Numbered from the stretch's first letter, positions 6,933-16,180 are shown. The stretch: 33,807 bases of DNA from Geminocystis sp. GBBB08 (GCF_016743215.1 NZ_VRZC01000025.1:1-33807); one strand, 5' to 3'. Notes: a model not told the origin generated them from the letters alone. A program made the numbers and translations.

Positions 6933-7150
6933 AAAATTCTTGTTTGATATTGTTCTTTTTTCTGATTTGTTGCTTTTCGAGCTGAAATAATCCGAATATT
7001 ACAGTTGAACTTGTCCACTTGTTCAAAAGTATGAATTACAACTCGTAAAACACCACCATCATCTAATCCTATAGTAACCGATCGATCTTCATCATAAATT
7101 GATAATTGGCAAGAATCTCGAAAAATACTGGAGACTTTACGAAAATTCAT
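6929..7150 (-). CDS. brnT: BrnT-type RNase toxin, N-terminus probably lost
   Basis: From the ATG at 7150 the product is 73 residues; BrnT toxins are usually about 90. The end IRIISARKATNQKKEQYQ is the diagnostic BrnT tail, and VSSIFRDSCQLSIYDEDRS matches the middle. The same frame is open upstream and encodes DKEKQNIRKHG, which is the usual BrnT sequence just before this methionine, but no ATG is found there before homology ends near the divergent hicB start at 7199. So the original first residues seem replaced at a junction. Overlaps brnA by ATGA. BrnT cleaves RNA like RelE; this copy may be inactive or start at a rare codon. Confidence 0.7.
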   Translation of the reverse strand: MNFRKVSSIFRDSCQLSIYDEDRSVTIGLDDGGVLRVVIHTFEQVDKFNCNIRIISARKATNQKKEQYQTRIL

Positions 7151-7198
7151 ACCGTGTTTCCGTATATTTTGTTTTTCTTTATCAGAGGAAATATAACT

Positions 7199-7420
7199 AT
7201 GAGTACTAATAACTATGATTTTGATGGATTCACCATTAATCTTTATGTCGATGAAAATGGCGATTGGTTATGTCATTTTGTGGAAATGCCTAATATATCA
7301 GCTTTTGGAGATACTCCAGAGGAAACATTAACGGAATTACAAACAGCTTGGGAAATGGTAAAAGAAGATTTCATCGCTAAAGGTTTAGAAATTCTGATCG
7401 CACCTCGTAAATTGGCTTAG
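7199..7420 (+). CDS. hicB: HicB-like antitoxin, without HicA partner
   Basis: A 73-residue protein. The ATG at 7199 follows AGAGGAAA, a good ribosome site; the same frame is open further upstream but with unrelated residues. NYDFDGFTINLYVDENGDW and FVEMPNISAFGDTPEETLTEL form the HicB half-RNase-H fold. A close relative is at 21728-21967. No HicA gene precedes it: a divergent brnT lies there. After its stop, 7421-7574 holds no gene, only a short GGGAGCTCTTCCC-type palindrome near 7516. Confidence 0.78.
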   Translation: MSTNNYDFDGFTINLYVDENGDWLCHFVEMPNISAFGDTPEETLTELQTAWEMVKEDFIAKGLEILIAPRKLA

Positions 7421-7574
7421 AGTTAGGTTATGATAACTTTCTTTCTTGTGCTTTGTGCTTTCTTGTAGTTGATTTAGCAGTGAATAATAGTTAGTCTATT
7501 AAGTAATTGCGTGAAGGGAGCTCTTCCCCCATGCAACAATAAAAAATCTGAGTAATAATCATGCATTGAGATTG

Positions 7575-8888
7575 TTAGCTGAGACACTTTTCAACAATTG
7601 AAAGGAATTTATCAGTGAACTCACTTTCCATTTGTGTTTCTGGATTTAGCAATTTACAAACCTTGTCAGTCAGCTCAACTTTCGTGTAAGTAATACCGTT
7701 TCTCATGACACGATCCTCATCAATCTCAATTGTTCCACTTTCTCCATAAATCTTTTCTAAAACTGATTCAGGATACAAGTATTCAATTCCATTCCTTGAC
7801 CAAATAACAATATTTTCTGGTAATAGTCCCATGCTAATGAGGCTATCTGGAATTCCTCGGCCATGTACTGAATCCAAAACAGCAATAATTCTATCTCTAT
7901 AGGGGCTCTTTTGAATATCGGTTAAAAGATTTTTTGCTGTACTAAGAACTTCTTTGATACGACTATCAGAGTTTGCATTGATTATGCTGAACTGAGTAGT
8001 GGGATATTTCTTGGCAAGAACTTCACTAATGAATAAGTAATCACACTTCCCCTCAACCAGAACTATTAAAGAGGGAAGATAAAGCGTTTCAAATCGATTC
8101 CCAAGCAGAAAAAAATGAATTCTATTGAAGTCCACCTGATTTTGAATCTGGTCAATTTCAATAATGTCTCCAGTTTTTGTAACAGTATAGTTATTAGTTA
8201 TTCGATTACGATCAAGGAATATTGTTGAATGTGTGGCAAAAACAAGTGTTTTAATGTGTGAAAAATATTTGCTTCTGTAATCCTTGTCAAAGAGGAAATC
8301 AGCTAGCACCCCTTGTGCTTCTGGGCTAATCCCTAGTTCTGGTTCATCTATCAAGAATGTATCATAATCTTCGTCTAGTAAACTTGTAACTAATGTTGTA
8401 ATTAACCGGAATCCCGAGCTTGTGAAAGATAAATTATGACCATCGCAAGAGATGAATTTCTGCGACATACTATTATTGTGGACAGTGTGCTTGATTTCTA
8501 ACTTAGTCCCAAGAAGAACCTCAACAATTTCTGAAAGAGTATTTCGTTTTTCATCAGATAACTCGGCAATCGCCAGTTGTAAATTCATGGGCGAATTATC
8601 AATATTCTGTTGTTGTTGCTTCCATTGTTCTATGAACTGTCTATACTTATCATTCTTCTTATTGCGATTTGGTGTGTAATAGCCAAGCATATGAAAGTTT
8701 TGGTACCTTGCAGGACCAAGGTAGGAAACACTTATTCCCCATCTTTCAGTCAAGGTCTTAAGTAAGAAAGACTTTCCACAGTTGTTTCGACCAACTAATA
8801 CTGCATAGTCTGAGTTGCGTATTTCCTTTAGAAATGGCTCAGATGAATCACTGATACGTGTACCAGGTCTTTGGTCGTACTCATACAT
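7575..8888 (-). CDS. OLD-like ATPase with TOPRIM-type C-terminus
   Basis: A 437-residue ABC-type ATPase. Visible motifs: Walker A GRNNCGKS (33-40), a signature-like FTSSGFRLIT (155-164), Walker B TFLIDEPELGISP (177-189) with D181/E182, and the H-loop ATHS with H220. The C-terminal half has LVEGKCD (278-283, with E279) and AVLDS (336-340, D339), resembling a TOPRIM nuclease as in OLD-family proteins, although the usual DxD pair is not perfect. OLD proteins and their relatives act in phage defence by DNA cutting; here it is a single gene with no UvrD-like partner, so it is not a full Gabija set. Less AT-rich than neighbouring TA genes, and contained in a segment with direct repeats at both ends, so probably acquired by transfer. 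Confidence 0.75.
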   Translation of the reverse strand: MYEYDQRPGTRISDSSEPFLKEIRNSDYAVLVGRNNCGKSFLLKTLTERWGISVSYLGPARYQNFHMLGYYTPNRNKKNDKYRQFIEQWKQQQQNIDNSPMNLQLAIAELSDEKRNTLSEIVEVLLGTKLEIKHTVHNNSMSQKFISCDGHNLSFTSSGFRLITTLVTSLLDEDYDTFLIDEPELGISPEAQGVLADFLFDKDYRSKYFSHIKTLVFATHSTIFLDRNRITNNYTVTKTGDIIEIDQIQNQVDFNRIHFFLLGNRFETLYLPSLIVLVEGKCDYLFISEVLAKKYPTTQFSIINANSDSRIKEVLSTAKNLLTDIQKSPYRDRIIAVLDSVHGRGIPDSLISMGLLPENIVIWSRNGIEYLYPESVLEKIYGESGTIEIDEDRVMRNGITYTKVELTDKVCKLLNPETQMESEFTDKFLSIVEKCLS

Positions 8889-9050
8889 ATAACTTTGTAG
8901 CCACTCAACAAGTTAGTTTGTTCACTAAAATATTATAACAATACTTTCTAAAATTTTATGCAAAGATAGTAGTTATTTAATCATAAACAGAATAAGCTAA
9001 AGTAGTTAATTAACATAACTTTATAGAACTTCTCATAATCTCAATCATCT
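8889..9050 (+). promoter_or_regulatory. metH upstream region, no riboswitch seen
   Basis: The 162 bp between the divergent ATPase and metH are AT-rich. The last 46 bp before the ATG (9005-9050) are the part copied at 6000-6045, including CATAAT-like -10 words. I see no cobalamin or SAM riboswitch signature and no strong Shine-Dalgarno before ATG 9051. The exact promoter cannot be fixed. Confidence 0.4.
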
Positions 9051-12000
9051 ATGAAAAGCCGATTTTTAGACAGACTACACAGGGAAGATCGACCCGTGCT
9101 AGTATTTGATGGTGCGATGGGTACGAATCTACAAGTGCAAAACCTTACAGCCGAAGACTTTGGCGGTGCAGAATACGAAGGATGTAACGAGTATTTAGTT
9201 CATACTAAACCATCCGCAGTGGAAACCGTGCATCGAGGATTTTTGGAAGCGGGGGCAGATGTCATCGAAACCGATACCTTTGGGGGTACTCCCTTAGTTT
9301 TAGCAGAATATGCACTAGCCGATCGCTCCTATTATCTCAACAAAACCGCCGCCCAACTTGCTAAAAGATTAGCGGAGGAATATTCTACCCCAGAAAAACC
9401 CCGTTTCGTGGCTGGAAGTATGGGACCCGGTACAAAGTTACCAACATTAGGACATATCGACTACAACACCCTTAAAAATGCCTATGTAACCCAAGTGCAA
9501 GGGTTATACGATGGTGGAGTTGACTTATTATTAGTGGAAACCTGTCAGGATGTCTTACAAATCAAAGCCGCCCTTAATGCTATAGAAGAAGTATTTGCAG
9601 AGAAAGGCGATCGCCTCCCTCTCATGGTATCCGTGACAATGGAAACAATGGGTACAATGTTAGTGGGTACAGAAATTAACGCCGCCCTCGCCATTTTAGG
9701 GCGCTACCCTATCGATATTAAGGGGCTAAATTGCGCCACTGGACCAGATTTGATGAAACCCCACATCAAATATCTAAGCGAAAACTCTCCCTTTGTTGTC
9801 TCCTGTATTCCCAACGCAGGATTACCTGAAAACCTGGGCGGACAAGCTCATTACCGTTTAACACCCATGGAGCTACGCATGGCATTAATGCACTTCATCG
9901 AAGACTTAGGGGTTCAAATTATCGGCGGGTGTTGTGGAACCCGTTACGAGCATATTAGAGCCTTAGCAGACATCGCTAGTACATTAAAACCTAAACAAAG
10001 ACAATATCATTATGAGCCTTCGGCGGCATCCATTTACACCACCCAACCCTATCAACAGGATAACTCTTTCCTGATTGTGGGAGAAAGACTCAACGCCAGT
10101 GGCTCGAAAAAATGCCGTGATTTACTCAACGCCGAAGATTGGGATGGTTTAATCTCCCTCGCCAAAGCCCAAGTGAAAGAAGGGGCGCACATCCTCGATG
10201 TTAACGTGGATTATGTGGGGCGCGACGGGGTGAAAGATATGCACGAATTGGCTTCCCGTCTGGTGAATAACGTTACCCTCCCCTTGATGTTAGACTCCAC
10301 CGAGTGGCAAAAAATGGAGGCAGGTTTGAAAGTGGCAGGGGGTAAATGTATCCTCAACTCTACCAACTATGAAGATGGGGAAGAACGATTTTTCAAAGTG
10401 TTGGAATTAGCCAAAGAATACGGTGCAGGGGTGGTGATTGGTACTATCGATGAAGATGGTATGGCGCGCACTGCGGATAAAAAGGTGGAAATTGCCCAAC
10501 GTGCCTATAATGATGCTCTGAAATTCGGTATTCCAGCCCACGAAATCTTTTTTGATACCCTTGCTTTGCCCATTTCCACAGGGATTGAGGAAGACAGAGA
10601 AAACGGAAAAGCGACGATCGAATCTATCCAACGCATCCATGCAATGTTCCCCGAATGTCATTTTATGTTAGGGGTGTCGAATATTTCCTTTGGCTTGAAT
10701 CCTGCGGCGAGACAGGTGTTAAACTCCGTATTTCTCCATGAAGCCATGCAAGTAGGAATGGACGGTGCGATCGTATCTGCGAGTAAAATATTACCATTGG
10801 CAAAAATTGACGAAGAAGCCCTTAAAATTTGTACTGATTTAATCTATGATAAAAGAGAATTTGACGGTGATATTTGCACTTATGATCCCTTAGGAAAATT
10901 AACTACATTATTTGAAGGTAAAACTACTAAAAGTATTAAGCAAAATGTAGCGGATTTACCCATGGAAGAAAGGTTAAAACAACATATCATTGATGGTGAA
11001 AGAATGGGGTTAGAAGATGCTTTAAAATTAGCATTAGAAAAGTATCCTCCCTTAGATATTATTAACGTCTTTTTATTAGATGGAATGAAAGTTGTGGGGG
11101 AATTATTTGGTAGTGGAAAAATGCAATTACCCTTCGTTTTACAATCTGCCCAAACCATGAAAGCTGCCGTTGCTTTTCTTGAACCATTTATGGATAAAGC
11201 GGATACTAATGGCAGTGGAAAAGGCACATTTTTAATCGCTACAGTGAAGGGAGATGTTCACGATATTGGCAAAAATTTAGTCGATATTATTCTTTCTAAT
11301 AATGGCTATAAAGTGATTAATTTAGGGATTAAACAACCCGTAGAAAACATCATTCAAGCCTACCGTGAATCAAATGCAGATTGTATCGCCATGAGTGGTT
11401 TATTAGTAAAATCTACCGCTTTTATGAAAGACAATTTAGAGACATTTAATCAAGAGGGAATTACTGTGCCTGTTATCTTAGGGGGGGCCGCATTAACTCC
11501 GAAATTTGTCTATGAAGATTGTCAAAATACTTATCAAGGTAAAGTAGTTTATGGTAAAGATGCCTTTGCTGATTTGCATTTTATGGATAAATTAATACCT
11601 TCTAAAAAGAGTAATCAATGGGATAACTTAGAAGGATTTTTAGGAGATTTTACGTCAGAAAATAGCATCTTTAAAGGGCGTAATTTTGACAAATCAGGAG
11701 AAGACGTAAAACAGGCTTCTAGCCTGTCCAAAAATCAAGAAATTAAAGAAATTGATACTCGGAGAAGTGAAGCAGTGGATGCGAATATCGATCGCCCAAT
11801 TCCTCCTTTTTGGGGGACAAAAATTATGTATCCAGATGATCTTAATTTAGACGAAATTCTCTGGTATTTAGACTTACAAGCACTCTTTGCAGGGCAATGG
11901 CAATTTCGTAAACCTCAAGGGCAACCAAGAGAGGAATATGATCAGTTTTTGCAAGAAAAAGTCTATCCTATTTTAGAGGAATGGAAAGCGAAAATTAAAG

Positions 12001-12602
12001 CAGAAAATTTATTACATCCTACTTTAATTTATGGTTATTTTCCTTGTCAATCCGAGGGGAATACTTTATATATTTATAACCCAGAAAATCCCGAAGCGAA
12101 GGAAGAAATTGCTAAGTTTGAATTTCCCCGTCAAAAGTCTGGTAAAAGGTTATGTATTGCGGACTTTTTCGCCTCGAAAGATTCTGGGATAATCGATGTT
12201 TTCCCCCTCCAAGCGGTGACAGTGGGAGAAATTGCCACAGAATACGCCCAAAAACTGTTTGCCAATGATGAATATACTAACTACCTTTATTATCATGGTA
12301 TGGCGGTGCAAACGGCGGAGGCGATGGCGGAATGGTGTCATGCAAGGATTCGCCGTGAGTTGGGTTTTGGACATTTAGAGCCAGACAATATCAAAGAAAT
12401 CTTTAAGCAACACTATCAAGGTTCACGGTATAGTTTTGGTTATCCAGCCTGTCCGAATATGCAAGATCAGTATGTACAATTAGATTTACTAGACGCTAAA
12501 CGGATTGGTATGTATATGGATGAGTCTGAACAAATATACCCCGAACAGTCCACAAGTGCGATCGTCTGTTATCATCCTGTAGCTAAATACTTCAGTGCAT
12601 AA
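9051..12602 (+). CDS. metH: Cobalamin-dependent methionine synthase
   Basis: The 1183-residue enzyme transfers a methyl group from 5-methyltetrahydrofolate to homocysteine through cobalamin, in the cytoplasm. Four modules are visible: homocysteine domain (1-310) with zinc ligands C228 and the GGCCGT pair C294/C295; pterin domain starting at [15 protein letters not shown] (~340); B12-binding domain with DVHDIGKN (735-742, H737 being the cobalt ligand) and the SGLLVKST motif; and the reactivation domain (~915-1183) with [11 protein letters not shown]. Length and order are normal. The linker at 865-910 is enlarged and includes a palindromic repeat (11711-11727). The start ATG is supported by the copied 5' end at 6046. 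GTGGGCA palindrome follows the stop. Fragments of a second copy lie at 6000, 20499 and 21151. Confidence 0.98.
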   Translation: MKSRFLDRLHREDRPVLVFDGAMGTNLQVQNLTAEDFGGAEYEGCNEYLVHTKPSAVETVHRGFLEAGADVIETDTFGGTPLVLAEYALADRSYYLNKTAAQLAKRLAEEYSTPEKPRFVAGSMGPGTKLPTLGHIDYNTLKNAYVTQVQGLYDGGVDLLLVETCQDVLQIKAALNAIEEVFAEKGDRLPLMVSVTMETMGTMLVGTEINAALAILGRYPIDIKGLNCATGPDLMKPHIKYLSENSPFVVSCIPNAGLPENLGGQAHYRLTPMELRMALMHFIEDLGVQIIGGCCGTRYEHIRALADIASTLKPKQRQYHYEPSAASIYTTQPYQQDNSFLIVGERLNASGSKKCRDLLNAEDWDGLISLAKAQVKEGAHILDVNVDYVGRDGVKDMHELASRLVNNVTLPLMLDSTEWQKMEAGLKVAGGKCILNSTNYEDGEERFFKVLELAKEYGAGVVIGTIDEDGMARTADKKVEIAQRAYNDALKFGIPAHEIFFDTLALPISTGIEEDRENGKATIESIQRIHAMFPECHFMLGVSNISFGLNPAARQVLNSVFLHEAMQVGMDGAIVSASKILPLAKIDEEALKICTDLIYDKREFDGDICTYDPLGKLTTLFEGKTTKSIKQNVADLPMEERLKQHIIDGERMGLEDALKLALEKYPPLDIINVFLLDGMKVVGELFGSGKMQLPFVLQSAQTMKAAVAFLEPFMDKADTNGSGKGTFLIATVKGDVHDIGKNLVDIILSNNGYKVINLGIKQPVENIIQAYRESNADCIAMSGLLVKSTAFMKDNLETFNQEGITVPVILGGAALTPKFVYEDCQNTYQGKVVYGKDAFADLHFMDKLIPSKKSNQWDNLEGFLGDFTSENSIFKGRNFDKSGEDVKQASSLSKNQEIKEIDTRRSEAVDANIDRPIPPFWGTKIMYPDDLNLDEILWYLDLQALFAGQWQFRKPQGQPREEYDQFLQEKVYPILEEWKAKIKAENLLHPTLIYGYFPCQSEGNTLYIYNPENPEAKEEIAKFEFPRQKSGKRLCIADFFASKDSGIIDVFPLQAVTVGEIATEYAQKLFANDEYTNYLYYHGMAVQTAEAMAEWCHARIRRELGFGHLEPDNIKEIFKQHYQGSRYSFGYPACPNMQDQYVQLDLLDAKRIGMYMDESEQIYPEQSTSAIVCYHPVAKYFSA
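11711..11727. repeat. Palindromic repeat inside the metH coding frame
   Basis: ACAGGCT-TCT-AGCCTGT has 7-bp arms and a 3-bp loop. I know this word as a common interspersed palindrome in cyanobacterial intergenic DNA. Here it codes for residues about 887-893 (Q-A-S-S-L) in the linker between the B12-binding and reactivation domains, keeping the frame. Confidence 0.6.
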
Positions 12603-12610
12603 GTTCGTGG

Positions 12611-12627
12611 GGTGGGCAATGCCCACC
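12611..12627. repeat. GGTGGGCA-A-TGCCCACC palindrome after metH
   Basis: A perfect 8-bp inverted repeat with a 1-bp centre, 9 bp after the metH stop. Related copies are at 17657-17674 and 21999-22015. It may help end metH transcription, but no T run follows, so it is better described as a dispersed cyanobacterial palindrome. Confidence 0.65.
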
Positions 12628-12637
12628 AAATTCTAAA

Positions 12638-13483
12638 CTAAACTATAGCAGAACGAACTTTTTTTGCTTTGTCTTTACAAATAGAGTAAGTTTGGCTGTT
12701 CCCTTGAGCATTAATTTGTTCTATTTCCCGAACACTAGCCAATTGGGCTAAGTTTACTGCTGCTAGTTCAAGTTTTGACAGACCATCTTTAGCAATATCA
12801 ACAAAATGTATTTTTTTCAGTTCAGATGCTTTATGATCAGTTATTCCTTGATATATTGCATTAGTATTTTTGGCTATACCAAAATTATTAACTTGACGAG
12901 CTAATAATTCTTTTTTAAAAGCACTTTGACATTCTTCTGTACCCCATAAACGAGTTTCTATCCAATCAGCAGTTTTTCCCTGATGATGATATTCTTCGAT
13001 TTGACGATGACGTTTGGGAAATTGGCTTTTCAATTGCTCAATTCTTCTTCTTTCAAATAATTGATTTCGTTCCTCCTCCGTTTTTATTTCTCCATAAGCT
13101 AAATCTGCAGCACGCTCCAATTTTTCAGATAAAGCGGCATCATAAATAGCTTGGGCTTCAGGCTTTCCTTGTTTAGCTGCATATCTAAATATAGCAACCG
13201 CATTTTGCAGTGAAATACTGATGCAATTATAACTTCTAGTATTTGATTCGACTTGAAGTGCTTCTTTCAGATTTTTTGGTGATAATCCATTATCGATTAA
13301 TTCTTGATAAGTTAATCCCTGTCTTCTCAAAACGTTACTTAACCAATCATCATTATAACCGGCGTATTGTGATATTTGTTTTAAATCAAATCTATACTCG
13401 CCATTCGGTTTCCTATAACAGTTTAACTTTTGATTACCAAATGAAATTTTCCTTAGTTCGGATCTATTAATATTCATAATCAT
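12638..13483 (-). CDS. Antirepressor-like protein (phage type), unknown function
   Basis: A 281-residue protein, start ATG 13483 or two codons later at 13477. The N-terminal ~115 residues (YRFDLKQISQYAGYNDDWLS, then SPKNLKEAL and a stretch reading SLQNAVAIFRYAAKQG-KPEAQAI) resemble the DNA-binding regions of phage antirepressors and KilA-N/BRO-like proteins. Residues 120-205 are charged helices (EERNQLFERRRIEQLKSQFP), and the C-terminus IC-KDKAKKVRSAIV is basic. No catalytic motif was found. It is divergent from the DGQHR-methyltransferase unit, and a 28-bp dyad lies between them, so it could be the regulator of that unit. Family assignment is tentative. Confidence 0.5.
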   Translation of the reverse strand: MIMNINRSELRKISFGNQKLNCYRKPNGEYRFDLKQISQYAGYNDDWLSNVLRRQGLTYQELIDNGLSPKNLKEALQVESNTRSYNCISISLQNAVAIFRYAAKQGKPEAQAIYDAALSEKLERAADLAYGEIKTEEERNQLFERRRIEQLKSQFPKRHRQIEEYHHQGKTADWIETRLWGTEECQSAFKKELLARQVNNFGIAKNTNAIYQGITDHKASELKKIHFVDIAKDGLSKLELAAVNLAQLASVREIEQINAQGNSQTYSICKDKAKKVRSAIV

Positions 13484-13571
13484 GTTGCTAGATTTTTTGC
13501 CTACCTATAACCATAGCAGATCATTTTAAGAAGTGGCAACTCTTTTTTAATTTTATTTTTAATTTTATTTG

Positions 13572-13599
13572 TTATCACATTCAATTTTAGATGTGATAA
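13572..13599. promoter_or_regulatory. Dyad TTATCACAT-N10-ATGTGATAA
   Basis: A perfect 9-bp inverted repeat with a 10-bp spacer, in the 169-bp gap between the divergent antirepressor-like gene and the DGQHR gene. The half-site centres are about two helical turns apart, as for a dimeric HTH regulator. A TAAAAT -10-like word lies just after it on the + strand, so binding would control the DGQHR-methyltransferase promoter. Confidence 0.65.
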
Positions 13600-13652
13600 T
13601 ATGTTAAAATAGAAAAAATTATACCAACAGTTAATTATTAAAACTTAAGATT

Positions 13653-14906
13653 ATGTCAGAACTCAATTATCAAGACTATCAAACCGACAAAAAGAACAAT
13701 TTAGAGATGGATCTAATAGAAAAGGATCATAGCCCTGTAATCAAAAAAGAGTCTAAGTTAGTCAACCAAGACTTAATTGATTATATTAAGTTAGCTATTC
13801 AACCGATCATGGTTGATAAATACCGAACAGGACAAGTTTTTTTGGCGATAGGATCTAAACATGGTCAACGACAGATTTTAACTATTAATGCTTTTGGTCG
13901 AGAATTATCCCAATTATTGAGAGGACGCAATACTCCTAGTGATAGTAACAATCCTATTGCGTACAAAAATCGACCCATTAATCAAAATCACGTGGAAAAA
14001 ATTAAAGAATATGTCAGAAATCGCTCAAAGGCTAATCGCAAATGGATCTTAGGTGCTATTACTGCCAACATAGATCCTAACAAAATTGAATATCAAGAAC
14101 TTTGGCGAGATCTATATATATTAGTAATTCCAAATGATATTTCTCTTGACATAACAGATGGTCAACATCGAAGAAAAGCTATTTTAGAAATGATAGATGC
14201 AGATAACTCTGATCGAGATATAGTAGCAGATCAAACTTTTCCTATTAATCTTGTTTTAGAGGAAGATTTTGAGCAGTGTCAAATTGACTTTCATGATATG
14301 GCACAAACTTTACAAATATCACAAACTCTTTTAGTTGCCTATTCAGGAAAAGGACGTGATTTGATTGGTAAAAGATTGATCGAAAAAGTGGATATGTTTC
14401 GTAATAAGACAAATCTTGTCCAAAAAACTCCGGGTTCAAAATCAAAATATGTTTATGCCGCTAATTATATTTCTAAATTAACCAGTTGTGCTTTTAAAGG
14501 TAATTCCAACGATCAACTTCAAGAATATACCGATGAAGAAAAAATCAATAATGCGGCGGATAATTTAGCAAATTGTTTAAATCACTTTTTCTCCGTTAAT
14601 CATTACACCGCAAAATTTGCCAGTAAAGAAGAATTAGATACTCAAGAAGCATCTAAATTTAGAGATAATTATTTATTGGGAGTTAGTGTTGGTTTGGAAA
14701 TTTTGGGAAAATTACTTAATAAAACTCTCATAGAAAATGATTCTTTTGACTTGGAAAAAGTCAGCCATATTGCGATTAATCTCGATTGGTTAAGAAAAGC
14801 AGAAATTTGGTCTAATAGTGTAGTCAGAGAAGATAAAATTAACACTGGACAAGCTCATGTAAGAGATGCAGTAAATCATGCACTTAGTAAATTAGGTTGG
14901 TTATAA
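13653..14906 (+). CDS. DGQHR-domain protein (DndB-related)
   Basis: A 417-residue protein with the name-giving DITDGQHRRKAI (166-177, DGQHR at 169-173), and the neighbouring segments VFLAIGSKHGQRQ (62-74) and NQNHVEKIKEYV (110-121). The DGQHR family includes DndB, the negative regulator of DNA phosphorothioation, and many proteins linked to DNA modification or restriction. No dndCDE genes are in the window. It is followed after 63 bp by an adenine methyltransferase on the same strand, probably one operon. A weak GGGTA/TACCC hairpin lies in the gap. The role is likely sensing or regulating DNA modification, but this is inference. Confidence 0.75.
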   Translation: MSELNYQDYQTDKKNNLEMDLIEKDHSPVIKKESKLVNQDLIDYIKLAIQPIMVDKYRTGQVFLAIGSKHGQRQILTINAFGRELSQLLRGRNTPSDSNNPIAYKNRPINQNHVEKIKEYVRNRSKANRKWILGAITANIDPNKIEYQELWRDLYILVIPNDISLDITDGQHRRKAILEMIDADNSDRDIVADQTFPINLVLEEDFEQCQIDFHDMAQTLQISQTLLVAYSGKGRDLIGKRLIEKVDMFRNKTNLVQKTPGSKSKYVYAANYISKLTSCAFKGNSNDQLQEYTDEEKINNAADNLANCLNHFFSVNHYTAKFASKEELDTQEASKFRDNYLLGVSVGLEILGKLLNKTLIENDSFDLEKVSHIAINLDWLRKAEIWSNSVVREDKINTGQAHVRDAVNHALSKLGWL

Positions 14907-14969
14907 ATAACAATAAGGTGGGTATTAAAATTATTACCCCCTTCAACATTAAAAATTAATAAAAAATTA

Positions 14970-15836
14970 ATGATGAATTTAATATCCACATTTCAAAATG
15001 AAAAAACAAAGATTATTTTAGGAGAAGCCCTCAAAGTATTAAATGAATATATTGAAGATGAATCGATCGATCTCATATTTGTAGATCCTCCTTATAATAT
15101 TGGCAAAAAATTCGCTAACTTTCAAGATAAATGGGAAAATGAAGAAAACTATATATTATGGTGTTATCAATGGCTTGATTTATGTGTTAATAAACTAAAA
15201 AAAAATGGCTCAATTTATGTGATGTCAAGTACCCAAACAATGCCATATATAGATTTATATTTGCGTAAAAAGCTGACTATTTTATCAAGAATTGTATGGT
15301 ATTATGACAGTTCAGGAGTTCAGGCAAAAAAATATTATGGTGCTTTATATGAGCCTATTTTATTTTGCGTAAAAGATAAAAATAATTATACATTTAATAG
15401 TGATGATATTCTGGTAGAAGCAAAAACAGGATCGCAAAGAAAATTAATAGATTATCGGGGAGATAAACCAAAACCCTACAATAGCCAAAAAGTACCGGGT
15501 AATGTGTGGCAATTTCCTAGAGTTAGATATAGAATGCCAGAATATGAAGAACATCCCTCTCAAAAACCAGAAATTTTACTAGAAAGAATCATTAAAGCTA
15601 GTTCTAATCCTGATGATTTAATTCTTGATCCTTTTGCGGGTACTTTTACGACTTGTGCCGTAGCACAAAAATTAAATAGAAGATCAATTGGCATAGAAAT
15701 GCAGGAAGAATATATCAAAATAGGTTTAAGAAGACTAGGAATTGCAGAAGAATATAAAGGAGAAAAATTAACCCCATTAAATAAAGTATTTATGAGGGAA
15801 AATACTTGTGAATATAATCAGTTGAGAATTTTCTAA
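14970..15836 (+). CDS. DNA adenine N6-methyltransferase (YhdJ-like, beta class)
   Basis: A 288-residue methyltransferase. Motif IV DPPY is at 39-42 (IFVDPPYNIGKKF), HPSQKP at 195-200, and SAM-binding motif I DPFAGTFTT at 220-228 followed by GIEM, so the order is beta class. The F-A-G-T/S-F-T-T form of motif I is what I recall for E. coli YhdJ and relatives, which modify ATGCAT; the target here is not known. Start: ATG 14970 or 14973. The stop overlaps a 27-codon frame (TAATG at 15834-15838) that seems a remnant of a third gene. No nuclease is adjacent, so it is either an orphan enzyme or part of a damaged modification system with the DGQHR gene. Confidence 0.85.
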   Translation: MMNLISTFQNEKTKIILGEALKVLNEYIEDESIDLIFVDPPYNIGKKFANFQDKWENEENYILWCYQWLDLCVNKLKKNGSIYVMSSTQTMPYIDLYLRKKLTILSRIVWYYDSSGVQAKKYYGALYEPILFCVKDKNNYTFNSDDILVEAKTGSQRKLIDYRGDKPKPYNSQKVPGNVWQFPRVRYRMPEYEEHPSQKPEILLERIIKASSNPDDLILDPFAGTFTTCAVAQKLNRRSIGIEMQEEYIKIGLRRLGIAEEYKGEKLTPLNKVFMRENTCEYNQLRIF

Positions 15837-15919
15837 TGTTAGAACATGAATTTACATTAATCGATCGTTATAATCTACAGCAAAGTATTTTACTGGATAG
15901 GCTTTTGTCGTGTTATTAA
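15836..15919 (+). pseudogene. 27-codon remnant coupled to the methyltransferase
   Basis: ATG 15836 overlaps the methyltransferase TAA and encodes MLEHEFTLIDRYNLQQSIL plus eight residues before TAA. The coupling suggests an original third gene in the unit. The frame is too short for a protein family call; it probably lost its body by deletion. Confidence 0.4.
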
Positions 15920-15973
15920 TTTCTTTACAAATGATATTAATATTAAATCAAAAAAGATAATCATGTATTAAAA

Positions 15974-16180
15974 ATGCCGAAAAAAGTTAGAGAATTGAAA
16001 AAAATGTTATTAAAAGCTGGGTTTACTTATCGTCAGGGAAAAGGAAGTCACACATTTTGGACTCATCCTCTCATACTTGATGAACCAATTACAATATCAG
16101 GTAAAGATAGTGATGATGCTAGATTATATTTAGAGAAAGCAGTAGAAAAAAGATTGAAAAAATTGGAGGAATTGAAATGA
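15974..16180 (+). CDS. hicA: HicA mRNA interferase toxin
   Basis: A 68-residue protein with the HicA double-stranded RNA-binding fold: VRELKKMLLKAGFTYRQGKGSHTFW, where G-S-H holds the catalytic His. Usual family length is 60-80. ATG 15974 follows an AT-rich gap with no clear ribosome site. Its end overlaps the hicB start (ATGA at 16177), so the two are translated together. Looks intact. Confidence 0.88.
   Translation: MPKKVRELKKMLLKAGFTYRQGKGSHTFWTHPLILDEPITISGKDSDDARLYLEKAVEKRLKKLEELK

Noticed and set aside
7512..7530. Terminator after hicB (GGGAGCTCTTCCC)
   Set aside because: The stem is short and no T run follows; it is not supported as a terminator.
7575..8888. Gabija system
   Set aside because: There is no UvrD-like GajB gene on either side, and the TOPRIM motifs are imperfect.
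8889..9050. Possible cobalamin or SAM riboswitch before metH
   Set aside because: No conserved riboswitch words or stem structure were seen and the space is only 162 bp.
10407..11227. Two minus-strand frames inside metH (84 and 115 codons)
   Set aside because: They lie opposite strongly conserved metH codons and show no ribosome site or family pattern; they are shadows.
13653..15836. DNA phosphorothioation (Dnd) locus
   Set aside because: Only the DGQHR family is shared with DndB; dndA, dndC, dndD and dndE are absent.
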